Positions 1 through 7,555 of a DNA stretch of 10,809 bases are shown piece by piece; position 1 is the first letter of the stretch, and every line of letters starts with the position of its first letter. A model generated the notes under the pieces. It saw nothing but the letters and a program-made list of their open reading frames with translations, had not been told where the DNA came from and made no database searches. The DNA is from Bacteroidota bacterium (GTDB lineage: Bacteria > Bacteroidota > Bacteroidia > Bacteroidales > UBA10428): NCBI GenBank assembly GCA_029268165.1, contig JAJUGM010000075.1, forward strand, positions 1 through 10,809, given 5' to 3'. The position numbers and the translations under genes were made by a program.

Positions 1-45
1 GTTTTTAACCCTAAGTTCCCTTTTCTTTACTATTAAAATATTTAA

Positions 46-150
46 GTTATTAACAACCTGTTAATTAATGCCCGAACTCACGTTACCTACAACTGGCTGC
101 GCCGATGGAAAGGTATTCATGATGAAGATTGGCGATATTCAACTTTCCGT
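46..150 (+). pseudogene. In-frame remnant of the DUF1295 gene upstream of its first ATG
   Basis: Read in the frame of the 151 ATG, this stretch has no start codon of the ATG, GTG or TTG type but encodes family-like sequence: RTHVTYNWLRRWKG at about 73-114, then an EDWRY-type block at about 124-138. DUF1295 proteins carry a very similar RLTYNWxRxWKG...HEDWRY block here. The next in-frame triplets upstream are TAA at 43-45 and TAA at 34-36. Before them the frame still reads FNPKFPFLYY, which could be older coding sequence. I therefore infer that the gene has lost its N-terminal third through point stops or a frameshift, or that the sequence has an error. A rare ATT start (49 or 64) cannot be excluded but would still leave the conserved N-terminal segments missing. 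Confidence 0.6.
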
Positions 151-633
151 ATGAATTCAACAACAAAATACTGGATAATTAGTTTTTTTGGATTTCACCT
201 TTTCCCAACGCTTATTGTGTTTGCCGGTTGTTTAAGTATCTATCCTGCTATGTGCCTTATTTCAAAACGCATTGGAATAACAGACTTTGCTGCCATTTGC
301 ATCACTCTATCCGGAATTATGATTGAATGGATAGCCGACAGGCAACTTTCTATGTTTAAAAAAAACAATACCCAAAAAGCTTTTCTTACTTCAGGCCTTT
401 GGAAATATTCCAGGCATCCAAATTATTTCGGGGAAATTACATTCTGGACAGGCCTTTTTATTTTTTCTTTTTCAGGAGAACATTTTTATTGGTTTACGTT
501 ACCAGGCCCCTTGTTTATAATCCTTATGTTTACATACATTAGCGCACCTATGATGGATAATAGAATGATCAAAAAATACCCCGGATATGAATTATATATG
601 AAAAATACATCGCCAATAATCCTTTGGGTTTAG
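151..633 (+). CDS. DUF1295 / steroid 5-alpha-reductase-like membrane protein, 5' end disrupted
   Basis: This is the C-terminal part of a DUF1295 family integral membrane protein (steroid 5-alpha-reductase / isoprenylcysteine methyltransferase-like fold). Family members are usually about 250-290 aa; the physiological substrate is unknown. From the first ATG it reads 160 aa. Visible family hallmarks are the hydrophobic stretch with FGFHLFPT (residues 13-20), EWIADRQL (59-66), the signature GLWKYSRHPNYFGE (82-95) and the C-terminal block YPGYELYMKNTSPIILW. Hydrophobic segments lie at about 7-32, 45-60, 95-107 and 113-132. Family-like sequence continues in frame upstream of this ATG (see 46-150), so the ATG at 151 is almost certainly internal to the original gene and about 70-80 N-terminal residues are missing. 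The gene may be a pseudogene or carry an assembly error. It converges on the RND gene with 8 bp between stop codons. The family call is solid; function as an intact protein is doubtful. Confidence 0.75.
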   Translation: MNSTTKYWIISFFGFHLFPTLIVFAGCLSIYPAMCLISKRIGITDFAAICITLSGIMIEWIADRQLSMFKKNNTQKAFLTSGLWKYSRHPNYFGEITFWTGLFIFSFSGEHFYWFTLPGPLFIILMFTYISAPMMDNRMIKKYPGYELYMKNTSPIILWV

Positions 634-641
634 TGTTTTTA

Positions 642-3600
642 CTACTTTTTAGATACCATAATATAAATTATAGGTATGATAATCAGGGTTAGCATAGTGG
701 AGGTAAACAATCCGCCTATGATGCACCAGGCCAAAGGAGCCCACAGAGTACCACCGCCAAATGTTAATGGCAACAAACCACCAATAGTGGTAAATGAGGT
801 CAGTATTATAGGTGTGAACCTTGTTTTAGCTGACTCTTTAACAGCTTCGGTAATGTCTTTCCCTTCGGTTACAAGTTTATTGCTGTAGTCAACAAGTATA
901 ATGGCATTGTTAACAACTATTCCAACCAAACTGATTAAACCGATAAATGCTGTAAATGAAAAAGTATTGCCGGTGATAAATAAAGCCCAAACAGCGCCAA
1001 TAAGTGCAAGCGGTATTGTAACAAAAATAATAAACGGTTGTTTGAATGATCTGAACTGAACAACTAGAATTGCAAAAATAACCAGCATAGCTATTATAAT
1101 GGCTTCTGTCATTCCTCCAAACGACTTTTGCCTGTTTTCAAGTTCGCCGGCAACCGAGTAAGCAACTCCTTCCGGAAAAGTATAATTATCAAGGAATTCA
1201 GTTAATGGCTTCAAGACATCATCAAGGGTATATCCTCTCATAAAGTCAGCAGTAATATTTGCTGATCGCTGAAGATTCTTACGGGTAATAAGGCTCGGAG
1301 ATTGCTGAAAGCTCAAATCAGCCAGCTGAAATAGTGGAATCTGCCTGTCGGTGACTGATCTTACATAAATCTTTTTCAAATCATTAAGTTCAACCCGGCC
1401 ATTTTTCTGCATCCGGAGTGTAATATCAAATTCTTTTCCGTCCTTGTCTCTGAAAGATGATATAGAAGCTCCGCCCGTAAGGGTACGTAATGTACGGTCA
1501 ATTTCAACTGAAGGCACGCCAAAATAACTTGCTTTGTCTTTATTTATAGTGAATTGTAAGTCACTTTTAATTTTATTAAGTTCGTTTTCACAATTAATAA
1601 CACCAGGTATTTTTTTCAGATAGTTTTCTATTACTATTGAAGCTGATTTAATGCTGTCAAAATTATCTCCTCTTACTGTAACAACAACCGGTGCAAGAAC
1701 AGGCGTACCCTGCTCAAATTCCTTTATAATAATCTCACCTTCGGGATATGTTGCGAATATTTTCCGCAAACGGTTAATCAACAGGTCAAATTTCTCAGCA
1801 TCGTATTTTTTAAGCCTGACATAAAACTCAGCATAGTTTTCGGCAAAATTTTTTTCAAAGGTATTGTAATAAATGCGCGGATTTCCATGTCCGACATTGG
1901 TGGTATAATGCACTACATCAGGTAGGGTATCAAGAATTCCTTCCACAAACCGGGCTGACTTATCAGATTTGGATATATGTGTGCCTTCAGGCAGATTGAT
2001 GCGGATTAAAAAATGAGGTTGTTCAGCTTTGGGGAAAAAACTTACGCCCACAAATTCAAAAAAAACAAAAACGGAAAGGATAAAAACTGCCGTAGCCAGG
2101 ATTAATGTATTGGTTTTTTTTCTCAGGGCAATGGTTAGTATTTTATTATACGGGTTTTCTATTGTCCAGTGTATCCAACGCAAAAATCCAGTGGCATGCT
2201 CCTCATCTTCAGGTTGTTTAAAAATTTTGCTCGCCAGAAAAGGCGTCAGTGTAAGGGCAATGAACAATGAAGCCATGAGGGTTGCAATTATTGCAACTGG
2301 CAGGCTTTTTATGAATTCACCTGCCTCATCCTTCATTAAAATAATGGGTATAAAGGCAGCAACTGTTGTCAATGTTGAGCTTACAACCGGCCAACCAATT
2401 TGTTCCGTTGCTTTAATAGCAGCCTCACGTTTGTTGTAACCCATACCCAAAAAGCGGTTAATATTCTGCACAACTACAATGGAATTATCAACAAGCATGC
2501 CAAGCGCTACAATTAACCCGGCAATTGAAATCTGTTGTAAACCAAATCCTGAAACATGTAATATCCAGAAACCTATGACAATTGAAAGCGGTAAAGCTAG
2601 CATGGTTAACAACGACGACCTGATACCCATGCTAAGTAATATCATTAATCCGACGAGTACAATTCCCTGAAGCAGGTTCGACAAAAATCCGTTAATGCGA
2701 TTATTGACAAAATATGACTGGTCAAAAACCCATCTTAGTTCAATACTTTTTGGCAATTTTTTACTATAATCTGAAGTAACATTTTTTACCCGTTTCATAA
2801 TGTCAAACAGATTCAGATCTTCCTTTTGCTGGGCAGCCAGAAATATAGCCCTTCTGCCATTCAACCGACCGATATAGTTCTGTTCTTTGTCTTCAAGCCT
2901 CACGGTTGCAATATGACGCAAATAAACCAGTTGTCCGTTGTATGACTGAACTACAGTATTTTCAATATCCTTCAGGTTGTCATATACAGCATTTGATTTC
3001 ATGCTGAAATTTCTACTCCCGAGCACCAGCGATCCTCCGGGAATTTTTGTATTGGATGCTTTAATAGCTGCAGCTACCTGATCAATCGTAATATTCATCA
3101 GTGCCATTTTTTCAGCATCAAGCGAGATATTGATCTCCTGTTCAGGGCAAGCAAGGACTTCCACCTTACGAATGCCTTCAATTCTTTCAATTTCCTTTTT
3201 CAGCCCGTCTGCTGTTTTTTTCATTACTGAATAATCTGCTAAATCAGAAACAAACGCCAGTTGCATTATATTGACATCAGCAGTACTCCATCGTATGGTT
3301 TCAATTGAATAAATGTCATCAGGTAATTTGTTCCTTGTTGCATTAACAATTGTAACAACCTCATCATACTTTTCCTTTGCATCAGTGCCAAAAACAAACT
3401 CAACACCAACACTAACAACTCCGTCACGAATAGATGTTTCTATACTTTTGATATCATCGAGTTCGTTAATTGCTTCTTCAAGCGGTATGGCTATTAGTTC
3501 TTCAAGATCTTTGGGGCTTGCGCCGGGGTATATAACAACGACAGATGCTCCAGGAACTTGAATGGAGGGATTTTCAGTTCGTGGCATATTTAAATAGGAT

Positions 3601-3680
3601 ACAATGCCTGCAAATGCAAGCATAATAAATATCATAATGGTAAACTGGTAATTATCTATGGCAATCCTGGGTAGTTTCAT
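642..3680 (-). CDS. RND-family efflux transporter, inner-membrane permease subunit (AcrB/HAE1-like)
   Basis: This 1012-aa protein is a full-length resistance-nodulation-division pump, the proton-driven engine of a tripartite efflux complex that moves substrates from periplasm or inner membrane to the outside. The two-fold RND layout is visible: TM1 at about 12-30, a periplasmic porter domain at 31-330, TM2-6 at about 332-485, TM7 at about 524-546, a second porter domain at 550-850, and TM8-12 at about 857-1009. The porter domains contain the usual YPGASPKDLEE (51-61) and IPGV (691-694) segments. In TM4 the motif is GMLVDNSIVVVQN (394-406), with Asp398 at the place of AcrB Asp407 but Asn399 at that of Asp408. 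In TM10 it is GIVVNNAIILVDY (920-932), with Asn924 at the AcrB Lys940 position. It is the last gene of the minus-strand operon, 51 bp after the adaptor gene. Drug, bile-salt or lipid export is likely; the substrate cannot be read from sequence. A metal-exporting CusA-type role is less likely because neighbouring metal-handling genes are absent. Confidence 0.95.
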   Translation of the reverse strand: MKLPRIAIDNYQFTIMIFIMLAFAGIVSYLNMPRTENPSIQVPGASVVVIYPGASPKDLEELIAIPLEEAINELDDIKSIETSIRDGVVSVGVEFVFGTDAKEKYDEVVTIVNATRNKLPDDIYSIETIRWSTADVNIMQLAFVSDLADYSVMKKTADGLKKEIERIEGIRKVEVLACPEQEINISLDAEKMALMNITIDQVAAAIKASNTKIPGGSLVLGSRNFSMKSNAVYDNLKDIENTVVQSYNGQLVYLRHIATVRLEDKEQNYIGRLNGRRAIFLAAQQKEDLNLFDIMKRVKNVTSDYSKKLPKSIELRWVFDQSYFVNNRINGFLSNLLQGIVLVGLMILLSMGIRSSLLTMLALPLSIVIGFWILHVSGFGLQQISIAGLIVALGMLVDNSIVVVQNINRFLGMGYNKREAAIKATEQIGWPVVSSTLTTVAAFIPIILMKDEAGEFIKSLPVAIIATLMASLFIALTLTPFLASKIFKQPEDEEHATGFLRWIHWTIENPYNKILTIALRKKTNTLILATAVFILSVFVFFEFVGVSFFPKAEQPHFLIRINLPEGTHISKSDKSARFVEGILDTLPDVVHYTTNVGHGNPRIYYNTFEKNFAENYAEFYVRLKKYDAEKFDLLINRLRKIFATYPEGEIIIKEFEQGTPVLAPVVVTVRGDNFDSIKSASIVIENYLKKIPGVINCENELNKIKSDLQFTINKDKASYFGVPSVEIDRTLRTLTGGASISSFRDKDGKEFDITLRMQKNGRVELNDLKKIYVRSVTDRQIPLFQLADLSFQQSPSLITRKNLQRSANITADFMRGYTLDDVLKPLTEFLDNYTFPEGVAYSVAGELENRQKSFGGMTEAIIIAMLVIFAILVVQFRSFKQPFIIFVTIPLALIGAVWALFITGNTFSFTAFIGLISLVGIVVNNAIILVDYSNKLVTEGKDITEAVKESAKTRFTPIILTSFTTIGGLLPLTFGGGTLWAPLAWCIIGGLFTSTMLTLIIIPIIYIMVSKK

Positions 3681-3731
3681 ACTTAAAATTTTTAAAGTAA
3701 AATATCAGGTAAATGCAGCCTATGTAATTCA

Positions 3732-4766
3732 TCATGGAATAACCGTAATTTTCGTGTTGTCTGACAGTGCATGGACATTTTCGGTAACCACATACGACCC
3801 TGGTTTAATGCCTGATGAAACCAATACTTCATTTTGCGCTATCTCAAATAAAGTAACCATTCTTTTCACAGGTTTTCCATTTACAACCTCATATACATAT
3901 CCTGTATCGCCTGAAGCCTGAAACAGCGCTTCAACAGGTATGACTGTTAAATTCCTGCCGTTATTTGTAAATATTTCCACCCGGGCTATCATGCCGGTTA
4001 ATAACATATAGTTGCCCACATCATCAAGCATAAGTTCAACCTCAAAGGTACCTGTAAACGGATCGGCCATGTCAGCGAGTTCTGAGATCCTTGCCTTGAA
4101 ATCTCTTGAAGGAAAAGCATCTAATTTCACCAAAGCAGTGTCATTCATGGTAAGATTTACCCTGTCGCGGTCGGTAACACTGATTCGGATAACCCAGTGA
4201 CCTTCAGTAGAACCAAAAAGCAGAACCGGATAGCCTGGTCCGGCAATTTCGTGCTCTTCCATGAGAATTTTTAATATTCTGCCCTTTGCTGGGGCAATGA
4301 TGGTTGAATGCTGAAGATTAAAAGATGCTATTTCGTAATTCGACCTTGCAATCTGCATCATGGTTTGAGCATTTTGCAGTTGTTCAAGAGTTGCCACACT
4401 GTCATTGTACAAATTAAGCACCCTTTTGTAATCGCGCTCAGCCTTATCCAGGGCGTCTCTTGCCTGATTTACCTGCGAACGGATTTCAGACAGGTCGAGA
4501 CTGGCAAGTACATCACCATGGTTTACTGATTGTCCCTCACTGACATAAATATTACGTATTATACCACCTGTTTTAAAACTCAGTTTCTGTTCCTTGCTTG
4601 TTGACAACCTTCCTGCTGAACGAACAACATAGTGAAAAACAGTAGATTTCACTTCTGAAACCTTAACAGAAACGGTAGCACTTGGTTGTATTAATGTTTC
4701 TCTGGTTTTACATCCACCCAAAATTAGCACGCAAGGTATCACTATAAAAAAATATTTTTTGCTCAT
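3732..4766 (-). CDS. RND efflux periplasmic adaptor (membrane fusion protein), lipoprotein
   Basis: This 344-aa HlyD/AcrA-type membrane-fusion protein would bridge the RND pump and the outer-membrane channel. The N-terminus is a lipoprotein signal: hydrophobic residues 5-16, then LGGC with Cys19 as the lipidation site, so the mature protein is anchored to a membrane by lipid. Domain order is the usual one. The first half of the lipoyl/biotinyl-like domain is at about 64-91 (GGIIRNIYVSEGQSVNHGD). An alpha-helical hairpin follows at about 92-150. The second lipoyl half is at about 153-184 (STIIAPAKGRI). A beta-barrel domain occupies about 188-265 and a membrane-proximal domain about 266-344. 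The hairpin is short (about 60 residues), as in many adaptors of this clade. The gene starts 10 bp after the channel gene stop and ends 51 bp before the pump gene, so it is co-transcribed with both. Confidence 0.93.
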   Translation of the reverse strand: MSKKYFFIVIPCVLILGGCKTRETLIQPSATVSVKVSEVKSTVFHYVVRSAGRLSTSKEQKLSFKTGGIIRNIYVSEGQSVNHGDVLASLDLSEIRSQVNQARDALDKAERDYKRVLNLYNDSVATLEQLQNAQTMMQIARSNYEIASFNLQHSTIIAPAKGRILKILMEEHEIAGPGYPVLLFGSTEGHWVIRISVTDRDRVNLTMNDTALVKLDAFPSRDFKARISELADMADPFTGTFEVELMLDDVGNYMLLTGMIARVEIFTNNGRNLTVIPVEALFQASGDTGYVYEVVNGKPVKRMVTLFEIAQNEVLVSSGIKPGSYVVTENVHALSDNTKITVIP

Positions 4767-4776
4767 GATTTTATTT

Positions 4777-6144
4777 TTATTGTTTTGGTTCAGGTAATGG
4801 AGTATTATTGGTAACTCTTTCCAGTTCAGCTTTTTTTATCAGGTAATCATACCGGTTTATAATCAGGTTTTCCTCAGCATTGGTCATCATAGTCCGGGCA
4901 TCAATAAACTCAATAAGGCTTGCCTGACCCTCCTGATATTTTTTGCTGATAATATCAAATGCCTTTTTCAGCGCCTCAGCTTGTTTTCTTGACGCTTCAA
5001 TGGCTTTAACCGAAGCCTGCATATCATACCATGCCTGACGGGCTTCAAGTTCAATTTTCGATTTCGTTTCCTCATACTGCTTCTCAATCATACTTTTCTG
5101 AATTCTGGCTTCCTTAATCTTCGCGTTATTCTGAAAACCGCTGAAAATATTCCACCGAAGCACAAGGGAAGCCATCATATAGTCATTCTGAGCATTAAAC
5201 TGATATTGCTCTCCCTGAAAGCCGTATTCTGCCATTCCCAGCAATGATGGCAAACGGTTATTCTGGTTCATTTTGTAATTTAGTTCGGCCGCACGTGAAT
5301 ACTGCTGCAACATATACAATTCACTCCGATTCGTACCGGCTTGTGATACGGTTTCTTCCTCGGTAAAAAGCCAGATATCTGATTCAACTATAGTATCAAT
5401 AATTATCTCCGTTTCATGCGGACGGTTTAACAGAAAATTAAAATATGCAGCCGAAATTTTAACCATTTTCTCTGCTTCGGCAATCTGGGTTTCAAGTTTG
5501 CTTAATTCAGCCTGTGCCCTTAATACCGCATCAATGGTAACTTTATCATTAGCATAGAGCGACTCATTAACCCTGATATTTTCTTCAACCAGTTTCCGGG
5601 TGTCAATAAGTAATGCATGTAACCGTTGCGCTTTCAAATAATTATAATATCCTGCTTTGATTTCCTTTATCAGATGCCCTTTGTAAACTTCCACATCAGT
5701 CTTGCCTGTGGCTGATAATTCCTGCTGTATTTTTTTATTAAAATAAACCTGTGTATTAATGATAGGTTGCACCACTACAATTTTGGTCTCCTGTTCATGC
5801 GGCCTGTAAAAAGGGAACTCCTGATTTTCCAAAACAGAAAATCTGTCACTGGCTGTAAGTTGATTAAGGGTTTGATAAACCGGGTTAAGCAGATCGCCTA
5901 CCGGAAATTCAATGATTCGTCCGCCCTGCGCCACAGTATAACGGGCATTCAAGCTGACCGAAGGATAAAACATGCCTTTTGCTTCCTGCAACACTGCAAG
6001 GCTTTTTTCATAATTGTCGAGTTTCTGCTGAAGTGCCAGATTATGCTCAAGCCCTTCTTTGATATACTGTTCAAGTATTACATTCTGACCGCATATTTTC
6101 AACGCAAATAAAAAAAATACAAAAATCAGATTTAGTCTTCCCAT
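4777..6144 (-). CDS. TolC-family outer-membrane efflux channel protein
   Basis: This 455-aa outer membrane efflux protein (OEP/TolC family) would form the trimeric exit duct of the pump encoded just downstream. A Sec signal peptide is visible at residues 1-19 (MGRLNLIFVFFLFALKICG), followed by two homologous OEP repeats rich in long amphipathic helices. The first runs from about 24 to 245 and ends near YFNFLLNRP; the second runs from about 270 to 455 with beta-strand segments around 322-336 (MASLVLRWNIFSGF) and ends near YLIKKAELERV. The reading frame is open further upstream to an ATG at 6186, but that start would add 14 residues in front of the signal peptide and overlap the regulator gene by 38 bp. 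The ATG at 6144 lies 4 bp after the regulator stop, has a GGA-containing leader, and gives a normal signal peptide, so I prefer it. Translational coupling to the regulator is likely. Confidence 0.93.
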   Translation of the reverse strand: MGRLNLIFVFFLFALKICGQNVILEQYIKEGLEHNLALQQKLDNYEKSLAVLQEAKGMFYPSVSLNARYTVAQGGRIIEFPVGDLLNPVYQTLNQLTASDRFSVLENQEFPFYRPHEQETKIVVVQPIINTQVYFNKKIQQELSATGKTDVEVYKGHLIKEIKAGYYNYLKAQRLHALLIDTRKLVEENIRVNESLYANDKVTIDAVLRAQAELSKLETQIAEAEKMVKISAAYFNFLLNRPHETEIIIDTIVESDIWLFTEEETVSQAGTNRSELYMLQQYSRAAELNYKMNQNNRLPSLLGMAEYGFQGEQYQFNAQNDYMMASLVLRWNIFSGFQNNAKIKEARIQKSMIEKQYEETKSKIELEARQAWYDMQASVKAIEASRKQAEALKKAFDIISKKYQEGQASLIEFIDARTMMTNAEENLIINRYDYLIKKAELERVTNNTPLPEPKQ

Positions 6145-6148
6145 TGGT

Positions 6149-6784
6149 TTATCCTTTTTTAAGAATTCCGTTTTTAATAATTTCAATATGATTATTGATT
6201 AAATCATCTTCAGAACAGTCTTTAAGGTCAAAATGAATGTTCTTGGTAGCGGCAAGATTCAGAATGCCTGTAGTTTGTGTCCATAGTATATGCGCCAGTT
6301 GCAATGCGGGTATGTCGGAACGAAGTTTCCCCTCATCAATACCCTGCTGTAAAACCTGAATGAAAAATGACATAGGGTCGGCTTTCTCTTCGCAAAGCTT
6401 TTCATAACGGTCTATTGCTTCATGGCAATCAGGCAATGAGCTGAAATAAACCAGTGTTTTGAAGTAATCCGATTTTTCCCTGGCAAACTGTACAAAAGCT
6501 TTCCCTATGGCGATGATTTTGTCAAGCACAGGGGCCCCGGCAGGAACAGTTTTCTCAAACAATTGCCGTAATACCTGCAATGCGCGGATACTAATGGCAT
6601 AATAAAGGTCTTCTTTGCTGCTGAAGTAAAGATAAAGTGTCCCCTTACTCAGTTCAGCCATTTCAGCCACTTCATCCATGGTTGCATTTTCAAAACCAAC
6701 CTTAAAAAACACTTTTTCAGCTGCGTCAAGAATATCATTTCTCCGCTGCTCTTTTTCGCGTTCTTTTCTTTCAATTATACCCAT
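6149..6784 (-). CDS. TetR/AcrR-family transcriptional regulator of the efflux operon
   Basis: This 211-aa regulator has the classic TetR architecture. A basic N-terminal tail is followed by RRNDILDAAEKVFFKVGFENAT (helix 1 region, about 14-35), then a helix-turn-helix with SKGTLYLYFSSKEDL (46-60). An all-helical C-terminal ligand-binding and dimerisation region spans about 65-211. It is the first gene of the operon, 4 bp before the TolC gene, and probably represses its own transcription and that of the pump until a pump substrate or related ligand binds. The frame allows an upstream ATG at 6808, which would add MTNSHILN. That codon lies inside the tandem repeat and about at the predicted transcription start, so the ATG at 6784 is the better choice. 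The family assignment is secure; repression and ligand are inferred from context. Confidence 0.92.
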   Translation of the reverse strand: MGIIERKEREKEQRRNDILDAAEKVFFKVGFENATMDEVAEMAELSKGTLYLYFSSKEDLYYAISIRALQVLRQLFEKTVPAGAPVLDKIIAIGKAFVQFAREKSDYFKTLVYFSSLPDCHEAIDRYEKLCEEKADPMSFFIQVLQQGIDEGKLRSDIPALQLAHILWTQTTGILNLAATKNIHFDLKDCSEDDLINNHIEIIKNGILKKG

Positions 6785-6794
6785 ATTTAATATA

Positions 6795-6821
6795 TGACTG
6801 TTGGTCAAATTTTGGTCAAAT
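6795..6821. promoter_or_regulatory. Probable TetR operator: tandem TTGGTCAAAT repeat overlapping the promoter
   Basis: A perfect 10-bp direct repeat TTGGTCAAAT occurs at 6801-6810 and 6812-6821, an 11-bp period that is about one helical turn. The first copy also forms an imperfect dyad TGAC-TGTTG-GTCA at 6795-6807. The block covers the predicted -7 element and start point of the operon promoter and sits 11 bp upstream of the regulator start. The position is what is expected of an autoregulatory TetR-family operator. No other tandem copy of TTGGTCAAAT was noticed in the window. Confidence 0.55.
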
Positions 6822-6847
6822 ATAAATTTATTTTAATAATTTTCAAA
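6817..6847 (-). promoter_or_regulatory. Bacteroidetes-type promoter of the tetR-tolC-adaptor-RND operon
   Basis: On the minus strand there is TTTG at 6847-6844, a 19-bp spacer, and TATATTTG at 6824-6817. This matches the Bacteroidetes primary sigma consensus TTTG - N19-21 - TAnnTTTG at every defined base. Transcription would begin near 6810, giving a leader of about 25 nt before the ATG at 6784. The match is read directly from sequence; activity is inferred. Confidence 0.65.
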
Positions 6848-6917
6848 ATTTTTAATTAAGTATTTTATTTTAATGTTTAATTTTAAATAAAAATCAAATC
6901 AATAAAATGCTATAAAA

Positions 6918-7391
6918 ATGAAAGATTATTTAAGAAGATTTGTAAAATTCCTTTTATTTATACTGGTGCTGTTTTTCTTATTACTGTTTGTTTATCCATG
7001 GCTCAAAAGCGGAATCTCTTTCAGGGATACCTTTGAGGCCTTGTCGGGAAGCAAAAATATACGATTAGTTCTGATACTGGTTTTTATCTATGCTTTTATT
7101 TATCCGCTGATTAATTTCCGTAAAAAAGAAAGGTATATTAACGGCACCTTTGAGGACAACCGCGAAGATATTGAAAAAAGTATGGAAGCGTTAAATTACG
7201 GCAAAATGAGCGAGGACGACGAAAAGATTGTGTATAAACGGAAGTCTCGTTTTGCACGTGTGGTTATGCTTGGAGAAGATACAATAGAAATCTTTAAATC
7301 GGTAAAACCTATTATTTTTTCAGGCCCTTTGAGGGATTTAAAAAGAATAGACGCTGTGCTGGACAGCAAGCTTTTAGGAAAGCAAATGTAA
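6918..7391 (+). CDS. Two-TM membrane protein of unknown function
   Basis: I do not recognise this 157-aa protein. It has a basic N-terminus (MKDYLRRF), a first very hydrophobic segment at about 9-27, a short loop (28-47), a second membrane segment at about 48-65 ending in the basic NFRKKER (66-72), and a soluble C-terminal region of about 85 residues. By the positive-inside rule both termini should face the cytoplasm. The C-terminal region starts charged and helical (about 76-105), then looks beta-rich (VVMLGEDTIEIFKSVKPIIFSGPLRDLKRID, in two parts around 115-144). The start is the ATG at 6918, preceded by an A-rich leader; the ATG at 6907 is followed at once by a stop. The gene is divergent from the efflux regulator, with 133 bp between starts, so it might share its regulatory region. 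It converges on the SOD gene. Coding status is supported by its length, composition and plausible topology. Confidence 0.75.
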   Translation: MKDYLRRFVKFLLFILVLFFLLLFVYPWLKSGISFRDTFEALSGSKNIRLVLILVFIYAFIYPLINFRKKERYINGTFEDNREDIEKSMEALNYGKMSEDDEKIVYKRKSRFARVVMLGEDTIEIFKSVKPIIFSGPLRDLKRIDAVLDSKLLGKQM

Positions 7392-7555
7392 TTCTTTAAT
7401 TATTATTAAAGATACCGGATAACGTATTATGGATCTCAGAGAAAGTCATTGGATAACAGAAGAAAATTAACTGATGATATATTTAACCCGATGCAAGATA
7501 TAAGATAAAGGACTAAATAAGTCAAAAATCTAACATTCAGTATATCCGATGGCTC
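7392..7555. other. Convergent intergenic region
   Basis: These 164 bp separate the 3' ends of the unknown membrane-protein gene and the SOD gene. Apart from the hairpin at 7393-7412, the only visible structure is a pair of GGATAAC words (7417-7423 and 7451-7457). No open frame of useful length, RNA gene or strong terminator is seen. Confidence 0.5.
7393..7412. terminator. AT-rich hairpin just after the 157-aa gene
   Basis: An 8-bp perfect inverted repeat (TCTTTAAT - TATT - ATTAAAGA) lies 1 bp after the stop codon of the 6918-7391 gene, within the region where it converges on the SOD gene. The stem has only two G-C or C-G pairs out of sixteen bases and no T-tract follows, so it is a weak terminator candidate. 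It could instead protect the mRNA 3' end or be chance in AT-rich DNA. Confidence 0.3.

Noticed and set aside
2714..2726. TGACTGGTCAAA inside the RND gene, similar to the proposed operator
   Set aside because: It lacks the tandem repeat and the spacing, lies in conserved coding sequence (VFDQSY region) and has no promoter nearby.
676..3561. Several plus-strand open frames (for example 2029-2439, 2479-2670, 3313-3561) inside the RND gene
   Set aside because: They are antisense to a complete, well-recognised RND gene, have low-complexity Ser/Thr/Ile-rich products and show no family motifs.
5767..6111. Plus-strand frame of 114 aa across the start of the TolC-like gene
   Set aside because: It is antisense to a clear signal peptide and OEP repeat and has no recognisable features; a shadow frame.
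6787..6794. TATATTAA on the minus strand as an alternative -7 element nearer the regulator start
   Set aside because: It mismatches the TTTG end of the consensus and would leave almost no leader before the ATG at 6784; the element at 6817-6824 matches fully.
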